From Streptomyces werraensis (GTDB lineage: Bacteria > Actinomycetota > Actinomycetes > Streptomycetales > Streptomycetaceae): a stretch of 64,000 bases of DNA. Within the stretch, counting starts at the first letter, position 1. Each line of letters starts with the position of its first letter. Of the stretch, positions 15,988 to 24,088 are shown piece after piece. The notes under the pieces were generated by a model. It was not told the origin of the DNA, did no database searches, and worked only from the letters and a program-made list of their open reading frames with translations. The stretch lies in NCBI GenBank assembly GCA_014656175.1, contig BNBX01000012.1, positions 124,001-188,000 on the forward strand. The letters are read 5' to 3'. Position numbers and translations under genes: made by a program.

Positions 15988-17223
15988 ATGACGACGAGAT
16001 GGACGGCGGTCCGCGTGCTGCGCGACCGCACGGCGGGCCGGTGTCTGACGGCGGTGGTGGTCTCCGGGTTCGGCACCTCCGCTCTGTGGCTGGCGTCGGG
16101 GGTGTGGGTCAAGGACCTCACCGGCTCGGACGGGCTGGCGGCGCTGTGTCTGCTGGCGATGTGGGCGCCCACGCTGGCGGGCCCGGTCCTCGGCACGCTC
16201 GCCGACCGGCACCGCCGCCGGCCGCTGCTGGTCGCGCTGAGCCTGTTCATGGCGGCGCTGCTGCTCACGCTGTGCGCGGTGGACGCGCCGGGAGAGCTGT
16301 GGCTGCTCTACGCGGTGCTGTTCGTGTACGGCGCGGCCGGCACCGTGCACGACGCGGCGGAGTCGGCGCTGGTCGCGGGCGCCGTGGACCGTTCCCTTCT
16401 GGGGGACTTCAACGGGCTGCGGATGACGGCCAACGAGGGCATGAAGCTGCTCGCCCCGCTGGCGGGCGCGGGCCTCTACACGGCGTACGGCGGGTCCGGC
16501 GTCGCCGTCCTGGACGCGGCGAGCTTCCTGGCGGCGGCGCTGGTGTACGTGTCGCTGCGGGTGCGGGAGGAGCGGCCGGCCCGGACGCGGGAGAGCGGCC
16601 GGAGCGCCACCGCCGAGGGCGTCCGGCACCTGTGGCGGGACCCGGTGCTGCGTCCGCTGGTCCTGGCGGGCGGGGTGACCATGCTGTGCGCGGGCGTGAG
16701 CGGGGCGCTGACGTACGCGGTGGTCGAGGATCTGGGCCACTCCCCCGCGTACGCCGGTGTGCTGTACGCCGTGCAGGGCGCGGGGTCCGTGACGGTGGGG
16801 CTGCTGTCGGGCCCGGGCCTGCGGCGGCTGGGCGCACGACGGTTCGCCGCGTACGGCATCGGCCTTCTGGCCGTCGCGGTGGCGCTGCGCGCGGTGCCGT
16901 ACGACCCGGTGGCGTGGGCGTGCGCCGCGGCGATCGGCCTGGGGCTGCCCGCCGCGCTGATCGCCGTGCTCACGGGTGTGCAGCAGCGCACGCCCGGCCC
17001 GCTGCTGGGCCGGGTCACCGCCACCGCCAACACCCTGGTGTTCACCCCGAACGTGGCCGGTCTCGCGGCGGGCGCGGCACTGGTCGAAGTCCTGGACCAC
17101 CGCGCACAGTTGGCCGGACTCGGGATGGTGCTGGCGGTGACGGCGGCGGTGCTGCTCGGTCAGAGGGCGGCCAGCGCCGACCGTACGGCGGCGAGGTCCG
17201 CGTCCGACGCCAGTCCCGCGTGA
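15988..17223 (+). CDS. MFS transporter (DHA3-type)
   Basis: A 411-residue protein with about 12 hydrophobic segments and the MFS loop GTLADRHRRRPLLVALS after helix 2. It resembles drug/efflux MFS proteins of actinobacteria (MefA/enterobactin exporter group). No clear Shine-Dalgarno precedes the ATG. Its 3' end overlaps the convergent gene by 64 bases, so the two messages are antisense there. Substrate unknown. Confidence 0.85.
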   Translation: MTTRWTAVRVLRDRTAGRCLTAVVVSGFGTSALWLASGVWVKDLTGSDGLAALCLLAMWAPTLAGPVLGTLADRHRRRPLLVALSLFMAALLLTLCAVDAPGELWLLYAVLFVYGAAGTVHDAAESALVAGAVDRSLLGDFNGLRMTANEGMKLLAPLAGAGLYTAYGGSGVAVLDAASFLAAALVYVSLRVREERPARTRESGRSATAEGVRHLWRDPVLRPLVLAGGVTMLCAGVSGALTYAVVEDLGHSPAYAGVLYAVQGAGSVTVGLLSGPGLRRLGARRFAAYGIGLLAVAVALRAVPYDPVAWACAAAIGLGLPAALIAVLTGVQQRTPGPLLGRVTATANTLVFTPNVAGLAAGAALVEVLDHRAQLAGLGMVLAVTAAVLLGQRAASADRTAARSASDASPA

Positions 17224-18329
17224 TAGAGCCGCAGCTCGGTCGCGCCCAGCCGGCGCGCCCCCTCCGCGGCGGCCGCGAGGGTGCCGGGGCTGCCGCCCAT
17301 GCCGGAGACGACGGTGAAGTTGGCGGCGAGCACGGCGCCCTCCCGGCCCTCGCGGGCGAACGGGGTGATCAGGCCGGGGTCGCCGGTGCAGGGGACGACC
17401 ACGCCGTCGGCGACGGAAAGGATGTGCGCGGGGTCGACGCCGGCGTTGGCGCCGCAGTGGTAGGACACCGGGTCGGCGTGCAGCAGCACCTGGAAGCCGT
17501 CGGGCGCGGCCCGGCGTACGGCGGCGACGGCCCCCTCCTGGAGGGTGCGGGCGGTGCGGTCGCGCCACGCGCGCGTGGCGTTCGCCCGGGTGTCGCCGAG
17601 CAGCTTCTCGACGCCCGTCCAGCCGCCCCCGGACGGCGCCTCCCCCCGCCACACCGGATCAAGGGCGTCCCGTACGGCGGCGGCGAGGTCGTCCGGGTCC
17701 AGCCCTTCGGTCCCGTAGCCGTCCCGGCAGGCGGGGCAGAAGCACAGGGACATCAGGTACTGCCCGGCGTCCCCGAGCGGGACCCCGGCGGTCTTGTCGT
17801 GGGCGTGCAGATGGGCCAGGCCGTACCAGCCGAGCGACTCCAGTTCGGTGCCGCGCGCCCCGGGCCGCACGGCCGCCTCGGCGGCGAGGTCGGTGAGGTA
17901 CGCGCGGGTGTCCGGCTGCGCGACGCAGGGCGCCCAGGGGTAGCGGTCGCCGTAGGCGTTCACCACGGAGGTGTCCGGGTGTTCCGCGCCGAGCCGGGAG
18001 TTGTGGGCGAGCACCACCCAGGTGTGCACCTCCAGACCGGCGTCCGTGAGCGCGGCGGCGGCCTCGCCGAAGGCGTCCCCCGGCGCCCAGTGGCCGGCCG
18101 GGTGGGGGCGCAGTGCGCGGCCGGCCCAGCGGGACCCCTCGGGCGGGTACAGCACGGCCGCGTACTCGGCGGTGACCACGCGGGTCCGTGGGTGACGGGG
18201 GGTCAGCGCGCGGGTGGAGTGGTAGGCCGAGGCGAGGGTCACCTGCGCGGCGCCCAGCTCCGCGAGCCGCGCGGGCGCCCCGGGGTCCCCGTTGACGTCC
18301 CAGGGGTAGACGAACGCCGACGCCTTCAC
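17160..18329 (-). CDS. unknown protein coupled to kdgD (TIM-barrel-like)
   Basis: I do not recognise the family. The 389 residues alternate strands and helices in a pattern that suggests a TIM barrel: KASAFVYPWDVNG at the start, then GLEVHTWVVLAHNSRLG, ESLGWYGLAHLHAHDK, a CFCPACRDGYG knuckle (possible metal site), FQVLLHADPVSYHCG and ELRLYHAGL at the end. There is no signal peptide or membrane segment. The start is GTG 18329, overlapping the kdgD stop as GTGA, so it is made with that enzyme and a role in uronate or aldarate metabolism (lactone or oligosaccharide handling) is inferred. Confidence 0.7.
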   Translation of the reverse strand: MKASAFVYPWDVNGDPGAPARLAELGAAQVTLASAYHSTRALTPRHPRTRVVTAEYAAVLYPPEGSRWAGRALRPHPAGHWAPGDAFGEAAAALTDAGLEVHTWVVLAHNSRLGAEHPDTSVVNAYGDRYPWAPCVAQPDTRAYLTDLAAEAAVRPGARGTELESLGWYGLAHLHAHDKTAGVPLGDAGQYLMSLCFCPACRDGYGTEGLDPDDLAAAVRDALDPVWRGEAPSGGGWTGVEKLLGDTRANATRAWRDRTARTLQEGAVAAVRRAAPDGFQVLLHADPVSYHCGANAGVDPAHILSVADGVVVPCTGDPGLITPFAREGREGAVLAANFTVVSGMGGSPGTLAAAAEGARRLGATELRLYHAGLASDADLAAVRSALAAL

Positions 18330-19267
18330 ATGCCCTCCTCGAGCAGCGCCTGTCCCCGCTCGATCAGCCGAGCGAGCTGCTCGAGATGATCCCCGGCCGG
18401 CTCGTGCAGCGGGGGACGGACCTCCCCCACGTCCAGCCCGCGCAGCCGCACCCCCGCCTTGACCAGCGAGACGGCGTATCCCTGGCCCCGGTCGCGCAGT
18501 TCGGCGAACGGCCGGTAGAAGCCGTCGACGAGACGGCGCACGCCGGCCTCGTCGCCGGTGCGCAGGGCGGTGTGGCAGGCGAGGGCGATCTCCGGCGCGA
18601 AGCAGAACACCGCCGAGGAGTACAGGGTGACGCCGAGACCGCGGTAGGCGGGCTGGGTCAGCTCGGCGGTGGGCAGCCCGTTGAAGTACAGGAAGTCCTC
18701 GACGCCGGCCGCGCGCACGGCGCTGACCGTGCGCTGCATCAGGTCGAGGTCGCCGCAGCCGTCCTTGAGGCCCACGATTCCTTCGGCGCGGGCGAGTTCG
18801 ACGACGGTGGCGGGGGTGAAGACGGCGTTGTCCCGCTGGTAGACGATCACGGGCAGGGGGGTCGCGGCGGCCAGCTCCCGGTAGTGCCGCACCAGCCCCT
18901 CCTGCCCGGCCTTGACCAGGTACGGCGGCATGGCGAGCAGCCCGTCGGCGCCGGCGTCCTCGGCGAGGCGGGCGTAGCGGACGGCGAGGGCGGTGCCGTA
19001 GCCGGCGCCGGCGACCACCGGGACGCGCCCCTCGGTGGCCTCCACCGCCGCGCGCACGCAGGTCTGGAACTCCTCGGGTGTCAGCGCGTGGAACTCGCCC
19101 GTGCCGCAGCAGGCGAAGACGGCGGCGGCCCCGGCCTCGACTCCGCGCCGCACATGGAGCCGGTACGTGTCAGGGTCGACGGCGCCGTCGGGTCCGTAGG
19201 CGGTGACCGGGAAGAACAGCGGCCCGCTGGGGATACTGAGTCGCGCGGCGAGAGGGGCTGACGTCAC
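18326..19267 (-). CDS. kdgD: 5-dehydro-4-deoxyglucarate dehydratase
   Basis: A 313-residue DHDPS-family enzyme that dehydrates and decarboxylates 5-dehydro-4-deoxy-D-glucarate to 2-oxoglutarate semialdehyde. IPSGPLFFPVTAYGPDG and VFACCGTGEFHALTPEEF are the signature blocks of this subfamily, and the Schiff-base lysine is in EGIVGLKDGCGD. GTG 19267 with GGGAGAG upstream is chosen; an ATG at 19327 would start inside the promoter region and has no binding site. It is divergent from udh and followed by the coupled unknown gene. It completes the oxidative galacturonate/glucuronate route once an aldarate dehydratase, not in this window, has acted. Confidence 0.9.
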   Translation of the reverse strand: MTSAPLAARLSIPSGPLFFPVTAYGPDGAVDPDTYRLHVRRGVEAGAAAVFACCGTGEFHALTPEEFQTCVRAAVEATEGRVPVVAGAGYGTALAVRYARLAEDAGADGLLAMPPYLVKAGQEGLVRHYRELAAATPLPVIVYQRDNAVFTPATVVELARAEGIVGLKDGCGDLDLMQRTVSAVRAAGVEDFLYFNGLPTAELTQPAYRGLGVTLYSSAVFCFAPEIALACHTALRTGDEAGVRRLVDGFYRPFAELRDRGQGYAVSLVKAGVRLRGLDVGEVRPPLHEPAGDHLEQLARLIERGQALLEEGM

Positions 19268-19284
19268 AAGCTCTCCCTGGTCTG

Positions 19285-19319
19285 GTCCACATTCTTGATT
19301 GCCGTCCATATTTCTGAAC
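19285..19319. promoter_or_regulatory. tandem regulator-binding motif upstream of kdgD
   Basis: GTCCATATTTCTGAAC (19304-19319) is an imperfect inverted repeat, and GTCCACATTCTTGATT (19285-19300) repeats it in the same direction 19 bases away, two helical turns. They lie just upstream of the kdgD start on the minus strand. Tandem, same-face sites of this kind fit an IclR- or GntR-type regulator (inference). Confidence 0.5.
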
Positions 19320-19402
19320 ACCATCACGCTACGGCGGGGCGGGGAGGCGGGTCAAGCGGATCGTCGTGCGCGGCTGACACGGGAGGGGCGGGGTGGGGAT
19401 AC

Positions 19403-19432
19403 TTGACGGGCGGCGCCCAGGCTCTTTAGCGT
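19403..19432 (+). promoter_or_regulatory. probable vegetative promoter of udh
   Basis: TTGACG (19403-19408), an 18-base spacer and TAGCGT (19427-19432) fit a HrdB-type promoter. It is about 80 bases upstream of the udh start. Confidence 0.5.
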
Positions 19433-19511
19433 GTCCACGCACATGAACACCGTGCGTCCACCTGCACGTTCGCTCCATCTGTTCCGGCCGGCGCCGCAAG
19501 GAGACCCGCAG

Positions 19512-20321
19512 ATGCCCGCTCCCCGCACCGTCCTGCTCACCGGCGCCGCCGGCGGCCTCGGCACGCTGATGCGGGAGCTGCTTCCGCGGTACGGGTACGA
19601 ACTGCGGCTGTTCGACATGCGGCCGATCGACGGGGAGCCCGACGCGGTCGTCGGCGACCTGGGCGACCGGGACGCCGTGCGGGAGGCGGTGCGCGGGGTC
19701 GACGCGGTCGTGCACCTGGCGGGGATCTCGCTGGAGGCGTCCTTCGACAAGATCCTCAGGGCGAACATCGAGGGGACGTACAACCTGTACGAGGCCGCGC
19801 GTGAGGAAGGGGTGCGCCGGATCGTGTTCGCGTCCTCCAACCACGCCGTCGGCTACACCCCCCGGCCGCAGGGCGACGACCCGCTGATCCCCGTCGACAC
19901 CCCGCGCCGGCCGGACACCTTCTACGGGCTGTCCAAGTGCTTCGGCGAGGATCTGGCGCAGCTGTACTGGGACAAGCACGGGATGGAGACGGTGTCCGTG
20001 CGGATCGGGTCCTGCTTCCCGGAGCCGACGAGTGTGCGGATGCTGTCGGTGTGGATGAGTCCGGCGGACGGGGCGCGGCTGTTCCATGCGGCGCTGACGG
20101 CGGAGGGGGTGGGGCACACGGTGGTGTACGGCTCCTCCGCGAACACGCGGCTGTGGTGGGACCTCCGGTCCGCGCGGGCGTTGGGGTACGACCCTCAGGA
20201 CGACTCGGAGGTCTTCGCGGAGAAGCTGGTCGCGGAACAGGGGGAGCTGGATCCGGCGGATCCGGCCCACGCGTGCCTGGGCGGCCACTTCGTGACGAAC
20301 CCTCCGATCTGGCCGCACTGA
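19512..20321 (+). CDS. udh: uronate dehydrogenase
   Basis: A 269-residue short-chain dehydrogenase oxidising D-galacturonate or D-glucuronate with NAD+ to the aldarolactone. It has the GAAGGLG nucleotide loop (residues about 10-16), VVHLAGIS, SSNHAVGYTPR, and the catalytic YxxxK in FYGLSKCFGE; these are the blocks of uronate dehydrogenases. ATG 19512 follows AAGGAG; the in-frame ATG at 19431 lies on the -10 element and was rejected. Divergent from kdgD, the enzyme that finishes the same pathway. This is the entry step for galacturonate freed from pectin. Confidence 0.9.
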   Translation: MPAPRTVLLTGAAGGLGTLMRELLPRYGYELRLFDMRPIDGEPDAVVGDLGDRDAVREAVRGVDAVVHLAGISLEASFDKILRANIEGTYNLYEAAREEGVRRIVFASSNHAVGYTPRPQGDDPLIPVDTPRRPDTFYGLSKCFGEDLAQLYWDKHGMETVSVRIGSCFPEPTSVRMLSVWMSPADGARLFHAALTAEGVGHTVVYGSSANTRLWWDLRSARALGYDPQDDSEVFAEKLVAEQGELDPADPAHACLGGHFVTNPPIWPH

Positions 20322-20420
20322 CGGCGACCCGTCTGCCGACACCGGCAATCCGCCGGGGGCGGCCCGTCGCGGGCCGTTCGCGCAGTTCCCCGCGCCCCTG
20401 AAGGGGGACACCACCGCACC

Positions 20421-20450
20421 CTGCGGGCAATCGTGCCGCCAGGGCGGCAC
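20421..20450. repeat. 30-bp palindromic repeat, copy 1
   Basis: Contains GTGCCGCC-AG-GGCGGCAC (20433-20450), a perfect 8-bp stem, preceded by CTGCGGGCAATC. Copy 2 at 20529-20558 differs at one base. Confidence 0.8.
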
Positions 20451-20528
20451 AGGTAGGCACAGGCAGCACCTCCGCGGCCCGCCCCTCCCGCCCCACGCCC
20501 CAGCCCGGCAAGGGCCGCCCCCCTCAGC

Positions 20529-20558
20529 CTGCGGGCAGTCGTGCCGCCAGGGCGGCAC
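20529..20558. repeat. 30-bp palindromic repeat, copy 2
   Basis: CTGCGGGCAGTC followed by the same 8-bp inverted repeat (20541-20558). Elements of this sequence are, from memory, dispersed through many Streptomyces genomes. Confidence 0.8.
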
Positions 20559-20750
20559 GGGTGGGCGCGGGCGGCACCCTCGCAGGACGCCCCGCGTTCC
20601 AACGCGCCCCGCGCCCCCGCTCGCGCAGGCGTGAAACACACGCCCGCGCACGCGCGCGGGCGGAAAACGGGCGCACCCGCGCCCACAAACGGGCGCCGTC
20701 CCTGCCCGCTCTCACCCCCCACCCAGGTCCGAGCCGGGCACCCGCCCGCC

Positions 20751-20770
20751 CAACCGGGCACAACCGGGCA
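20751..20770. repeat. tandem CAACCGGGCA pair
   Basis: CAACCGGGCA occurs twice head to tail (20751-20760, 20761-20770), with a diverged AGCCGGGCAC before and CGAACCGGCA after. It lies about 130 bases upstream of the DeoR-type gene and may be its operator. Confidence 0.55.
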
Positions 20771-20896
20771 CCAACGAACCGGCAACAGACCTGGTCAGCA
20801 CCCCGCCCCCGCTGTACAACTTCCCCCAGAGGCCCGAACGGGCAACCGAGCAGCACCAGGCACCACAGCGGCAGCGCAGAAAGCAGGGGTCCGGCC

Positions 20897-21667
20897 ATGG
20901 CCATCAGAACGGCCGAGGAGCGTCAACGTGAGATCGTGCGGGTGGCCCGAGCCACCGGCTCGGTCGACGTGACCGCGCTCGCCGCCGAACTCGGCGTGGC
21001 CAAGGAGACCGTCCGCCGTGACCTCCGCGCCCTGGAGGACCACGGCCTGGTCCGCCGTACCCACGGCGGCGCCTACCCCGTGGAGAGCGCCGGCTTCGAG
21101 ACGACGCTCGCCTTCCGTGCCACCAGCCACGTCCCCGAGAAGCGCAGGGTCGCGGCCGCCGCGGCGGAGCTGCTCGGGGACGCCGAGACGGTCTTCGTCG
21201 ACGAGGGCTTCACCCCGCAGCTCATCGCCGAGGCCCTGCCCGCCGACCGGCCGCTCACCGTGGTCACCGCCTCCCTGCCGGTCGCGGGCGCCCTCGCGCA
21301 GAACGGCAACGCGTCCGTCCTGCTGCTCGGCGGCCGCGTCCGCTCCGGGACGCTCGCCACCGTGGACCACTGGACGACGAAGATGCTCTCCGGCTTCGTC
21401 ATCGACCTGGCGTTCATCGGCGCCAACGGGATCTCCCGCGAACACGGCCTGACCACGCCCGACCCGGCGGTCAGCGAGGTCAAGGCGCAGGCGGTGCGGG
21501 CTGCCCGCCGTGTGGTGTTCGCGGGCGTCCACACCAAGTTCGGAGCGGTCAGCTTCTGCCGGTTCGCCGAGGTCGGCGCGCTGGAGGCGATCGTGACGAG
21601 CACCCTGCTCCCGGCCTCCGAGGCCCACCGCTACTCCCTGCTCGGGCCGCAGGTCGTCCGGGTCTGA
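20897..21667 (+). CDS. DeoR-family transcriptional repressor
   Basis: A 256-residue regulator. N-terminal HTH: RQREIVRVARATGSVDVTAL then KETVRRDLRALEDHGLVRRTHGGA, the DeoR signature. The C-terminal DeoRC sugar-phosphate sensor has DEGFTPQLIAEAL and the GANGIS motif near residue 174. ATG 20897 begins the conserved HTH region; the open frame reaching back to 20561 crosses the repeats and has no codon bias. It heads the polyol transport operon and probably represses it until a phosphorylated or free polyol appears. Confidence 0.9.
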   Translation: MAIRTAEERQREIVRVARATGSVDVTALAAELGVAKETVRRDLRALEDHGLVRRTHGGAYPVESAGFETTLAFRATSHVPEKRRVAAAAAELLGDAETVFVDEGFTPQLIAEALPADRPLTVVTASLPVAGALAQNGNASVLLLGGRVRSGTLATVDHWTTKMLSGFVIDLAFIGANGISREHGLTTPDPAVSEVKAQAVRAARRVVFAGVHTKFGAVSFCRFAEVGALEAIVTSTLLPASEAHRYSLLGPQVVRV

Positions 21668-21779
21668 CACGACGCCCCACGCACCGAACCGCACCGACCG
21701 CACACCGTTTCCACGTCCCCACGGGGCCGAGCCATGCCAGGTGACGCCCGATGTCTCCCTATATGTCCAGGAGCGATCC

Positions 21780-23150
21780 ATGCGAACCCAGAGCCGACGG
21801 AGGCCACGAGGCGTACTCGCCACGGCCGCCGCAGGGACGCTGATCGCCCCGCTGCTCTCCGGCTGCTGGGTCGGAGCGGGCGGGGCCGGATCCGGCGGCG
21901 ACGCCATCAACGTCCTGATGGTGAACAACTCGCAGATGGTCGAGTTGCAGAAGCTGACCGCCGCACACTTCACCAAGGAGACCGGCATCAAGGTGAACTT
22001 CACCGTGCTGCCGGAGAACGACGTCCGCGACAAGATCAGCCAGGACTTCGCCAACCAGGCCGGCCAGTACGACGTGGCCACCCTGTCCAACTACGAGATA
22101 CCCATCTACGCCAGGAACGGCTGGCTGAAGGAGATGGACGCCTACGTCGCCGAGGACAGGGCGTACGACCAGCAGGACATCCTCGAGCCGATGCGGCAGT
22201 CCCTCACCGGCGAGGACGGCAAGCTGTACGGCCAGCCGTTCTACGGCGAGTCGTCGTTCCTGATGTACCGCAAGGACATCTTCGCGGAGAAGGGCCTGAC
22301 GATGCCCGAGCGGCCCACCTGGCAGCAGGTGGCCGACCTCGCGGCGAAGGCGGACGGCGCCCGGCCCGGCATGAAGGGCATCTGCCTGCGCGGGCTGCCC
22401 GGCTGGGGCGAGGTCATGGCGCCGCTCACCACCGTGGTCAACACCTTCGGCGGCACCTGGTTCGACAAGGACTGGAAGGCGCGTCTCGACTCCCCCGAGT
22501 GGAAGGAGGCCGTCAACTTCTACGTGGACCTGGTGCGTGAGCACGGCGAGTCGGGCGCGCCCCAGGCCGGATTCGCCGAGTGCCTGAACAACCTCACGCA
22601 GGGCAAGGTCGCCATGTGGTACGACGCCACGTCCGCGGCCGGCTCCCTGGAGGCCGACGGCTCCCCGGTCGCCGGGAAGATCGGCTACGCGCCGGCGCCG
22701 GTGGAGAGGACGGAGTCGTCGGGGTGGCTCTACACCTGGGCGTGGGGCATCCAGAACGCCTCCCGCAACCCGGACAACGCCTGGAAGTTCGTCTCCTGGG
22801 CGTCCAGCAAGGAGTACGAGCAGCTGGCCGGTGAGCAGGTCGGCTGGTCCAACATCCCCGCCGGCAAGCGCGCCTCCACCTACGCCAACCCCGACTACCG
22901 GGCGGAGGCCTCCGCCTTCCAGGAGATGACCAAGCGGGCCATCGAGCAGGCCCGCCCCGACGACCCCGGCGTCCAGCCCCGTCCGGCGCCCGGCATCCAG
23001 TTCGTCGGCATCCCGGAGTTCACCGATCTCGGCACCAAGGTCTCCCAGGAGATCAGCGCGGCCATCGCCGGACGCCAGTCCGTCGAGGAGGCCCTGAGGA
23101 AGTCCCAGCAGCTCGCAGAAGAGATCGCCGAGGAGTACGAGGGACGATGA
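21780..23150 (+). CDS. polyol-type ABC transporter substrate-binding lipoprotein
   Basis: A 456-residue family-1 binding protein with lipobox LLSGC (Cys about 29) after a basic Arg-rich start. INVLMVNNSQM, TLSNYEIPIYARNGWLKEMD and MWYDATSAAGSLEADG are of the sorbitol/mannitol (SmoE-like) kind. GGAG precedes ATG 21780. It overlaps the first permease by ATGA. With the zinc dehydrogenase at the operon end, a sugar alcohol is the likely ligand (inference). Confidence 0.88.
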   Translation: MRTQSRRRPRGVLATAAAGTLIAPLLSGCWVGAGGAGSGGDAINVLMVNNSQMVELQKLTAAHFTKETGIKVNFTVLPENDVRDKISQDFANQAGQYDVATLSNYEIPIYARNGWLKEMDAYVAEDRAYDQQDILEPMRQSLTGEDGKLYGQPFYGESSFLMYRKDIFAEKGLTMPERPTWQQVADLAAKADGARPGMKGICLRGLPGWGEVMAPLTTVVNTFGGTWFDKDWKARLDSPEWKEAVNFYVDLVREHGESGAPQAGFAECLNNLTQGKVAMWYDATSAAGSLEADGSPVAGKIGYAPAPVERTESSGWLYTWAWGIQNASRNPDNAWKFVSWASSKEYEQLAGEQVGWSNIPAGKRASTYANPDYRAEASAFQEMTKRAIEQARPDDPGVQPRPAPGIQFVGIPEFTDLGTKVSQEISAAIAGRQSVEEALRKSQQLAEEIAEEYEGR

Positions 23151-24088
23151 CCGCCACGACCACGGCCCCCGCGGCCGCACCACAGACGTCCGCCGCACCG
23201 CACCGGCCCTCCGCCCGGCTGCGCGCCTGGGCCACCCGCGCCCCGCTGCTGCCCGCCCTGATCTTCATGATCGTGGTCACCCAGCTGCCGTTCGTGGCGA
23301 CCCTGGTGATCTCGTTCTTCGACTGGAACTCCCTCTACCCGGACGCCCGTCACTTCGCCGGGTTCGCCAACTACCAGGAGGTGCTGACCGACCCGGCGCT
23401 GCGCAAGTCGGTCTGGACGACCGTCCTGCTCACCGTGGGCGTGGTCCTGGCCAGCCTGGTGATCGGGCTGCTGCTCGCGCTGCTGCTGGACCGGAGGTTC
23501 CGGGGGCGGGCCGTCGTGCGCACCCTGCTCATCGCGCCGTTCCTGGTGGTGCCGGTCGCCGCCGCCCTGCTCTGGAAGCACGTCCTCTACAACCCGGAGT
23601 ACGGCCTGCTCAACGGCCTGCTGCACTACGTCGGCGGCCCTCAGCCCGACTGGATCTCCGGCACCCCGCTGCTCGCCGTGCAGGCGTCGCTGGTGTGGCA
23701 GTGGACGCCGTTCATGATGCTCATCCTGCTGGCCGGGCTGCAGAGCCGGGACCAGCAGCAACTGGAGGCGGCCCGCGTAGACGGCGCGAGCGACTGGCAG
23801 ATCTTCGTGCACATCACGCTGCCGCACCTGCGCCGCTACCTCGAACTGGGCGCCCTGCTCGGCTCGATCTACATCGTGCAGAACTTCGACGCGGTGTTCA
23901 CCCTCACCTCCGGCGGTCTCGGCACCGCCAATCTGCCCTACACCGTGTACCAGACCTTCTACCAGGCGCACGAGAACGGTCTCGCCTCGGCGGCCGGCGT
24001 CCTGGTCGTCATCGGCTCCATCGTCATCGCGACCTTCGCCCTGCGCGTGGTCTCGTCCCTGTTCCGCGAGGAGGTGTCCCGCGCATGA
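23147..24088 (+). CDS. sugar/polyol ABC permease (MalF type)
   Basis: A 313-residue permease with six helices after a 40-residue Ala/Pro/Thr-rich tail. The EAA loop is EAARVDGASDWQIF. It resembles SmoF-type permeases. Translation is coupled at both ends: ATGA with the binding protein gene and ATGA with the next permease. Confidence 0.9.
   Translation: MTATTTAPAAAPQTSAAPHRPSARLRAWATRAPLLPALIFMIVVTQLPFVATLVISFFDWNSLYPDARHFAGFANYQEVLTDPALRKSVWTTVLLTVGVVLASLVIGLLLALLLDRRFRGRAVVRTLLIAPFLVVPVAAALLWKHVLYNPEYGLLNGLLHYVGGPQPDWISGTPLLAVQASLVWQWTPFMMLILLAGLQSRDQQQLEAARVDGASDWQIFVHITLPHLRRYLELGALLGSIYIVQNFDAVFTLTSGGLGTANLPYTVYQTFYQAHENGLASAAGVLVVIGSIVIATFALRVVSSLFREEVSRA

Larger units (their letters stand above)
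20322..20896. other. long non-coding region with dispersed repeats
   Basis: This 575-base stretch shows no gene with Streptomyces codon bias. It begins with elements common in Streptomyces intergenic DNA: GGCCCG-TCG-CGGGCC and GCGCAGTTCCCCGCGCCCCT with a CCCC-TGAA-GGGG hairpin, which could end udh transcription. Two copies of a 30-base palindromic repeat follow, then a 9-bp stem (20641-20649 with 20654-20662), and a C/A-rich stretch with tandem CAACCGGGCA units before the deoR-type gene. Confidence 0.6.

Noticed and set aside
20561..20896. 112-codon N-terminal extension of the DeoR protein
   Set aside because: It runs through repeats, has no family similarity and the DeoR HTH begins right at 20897.
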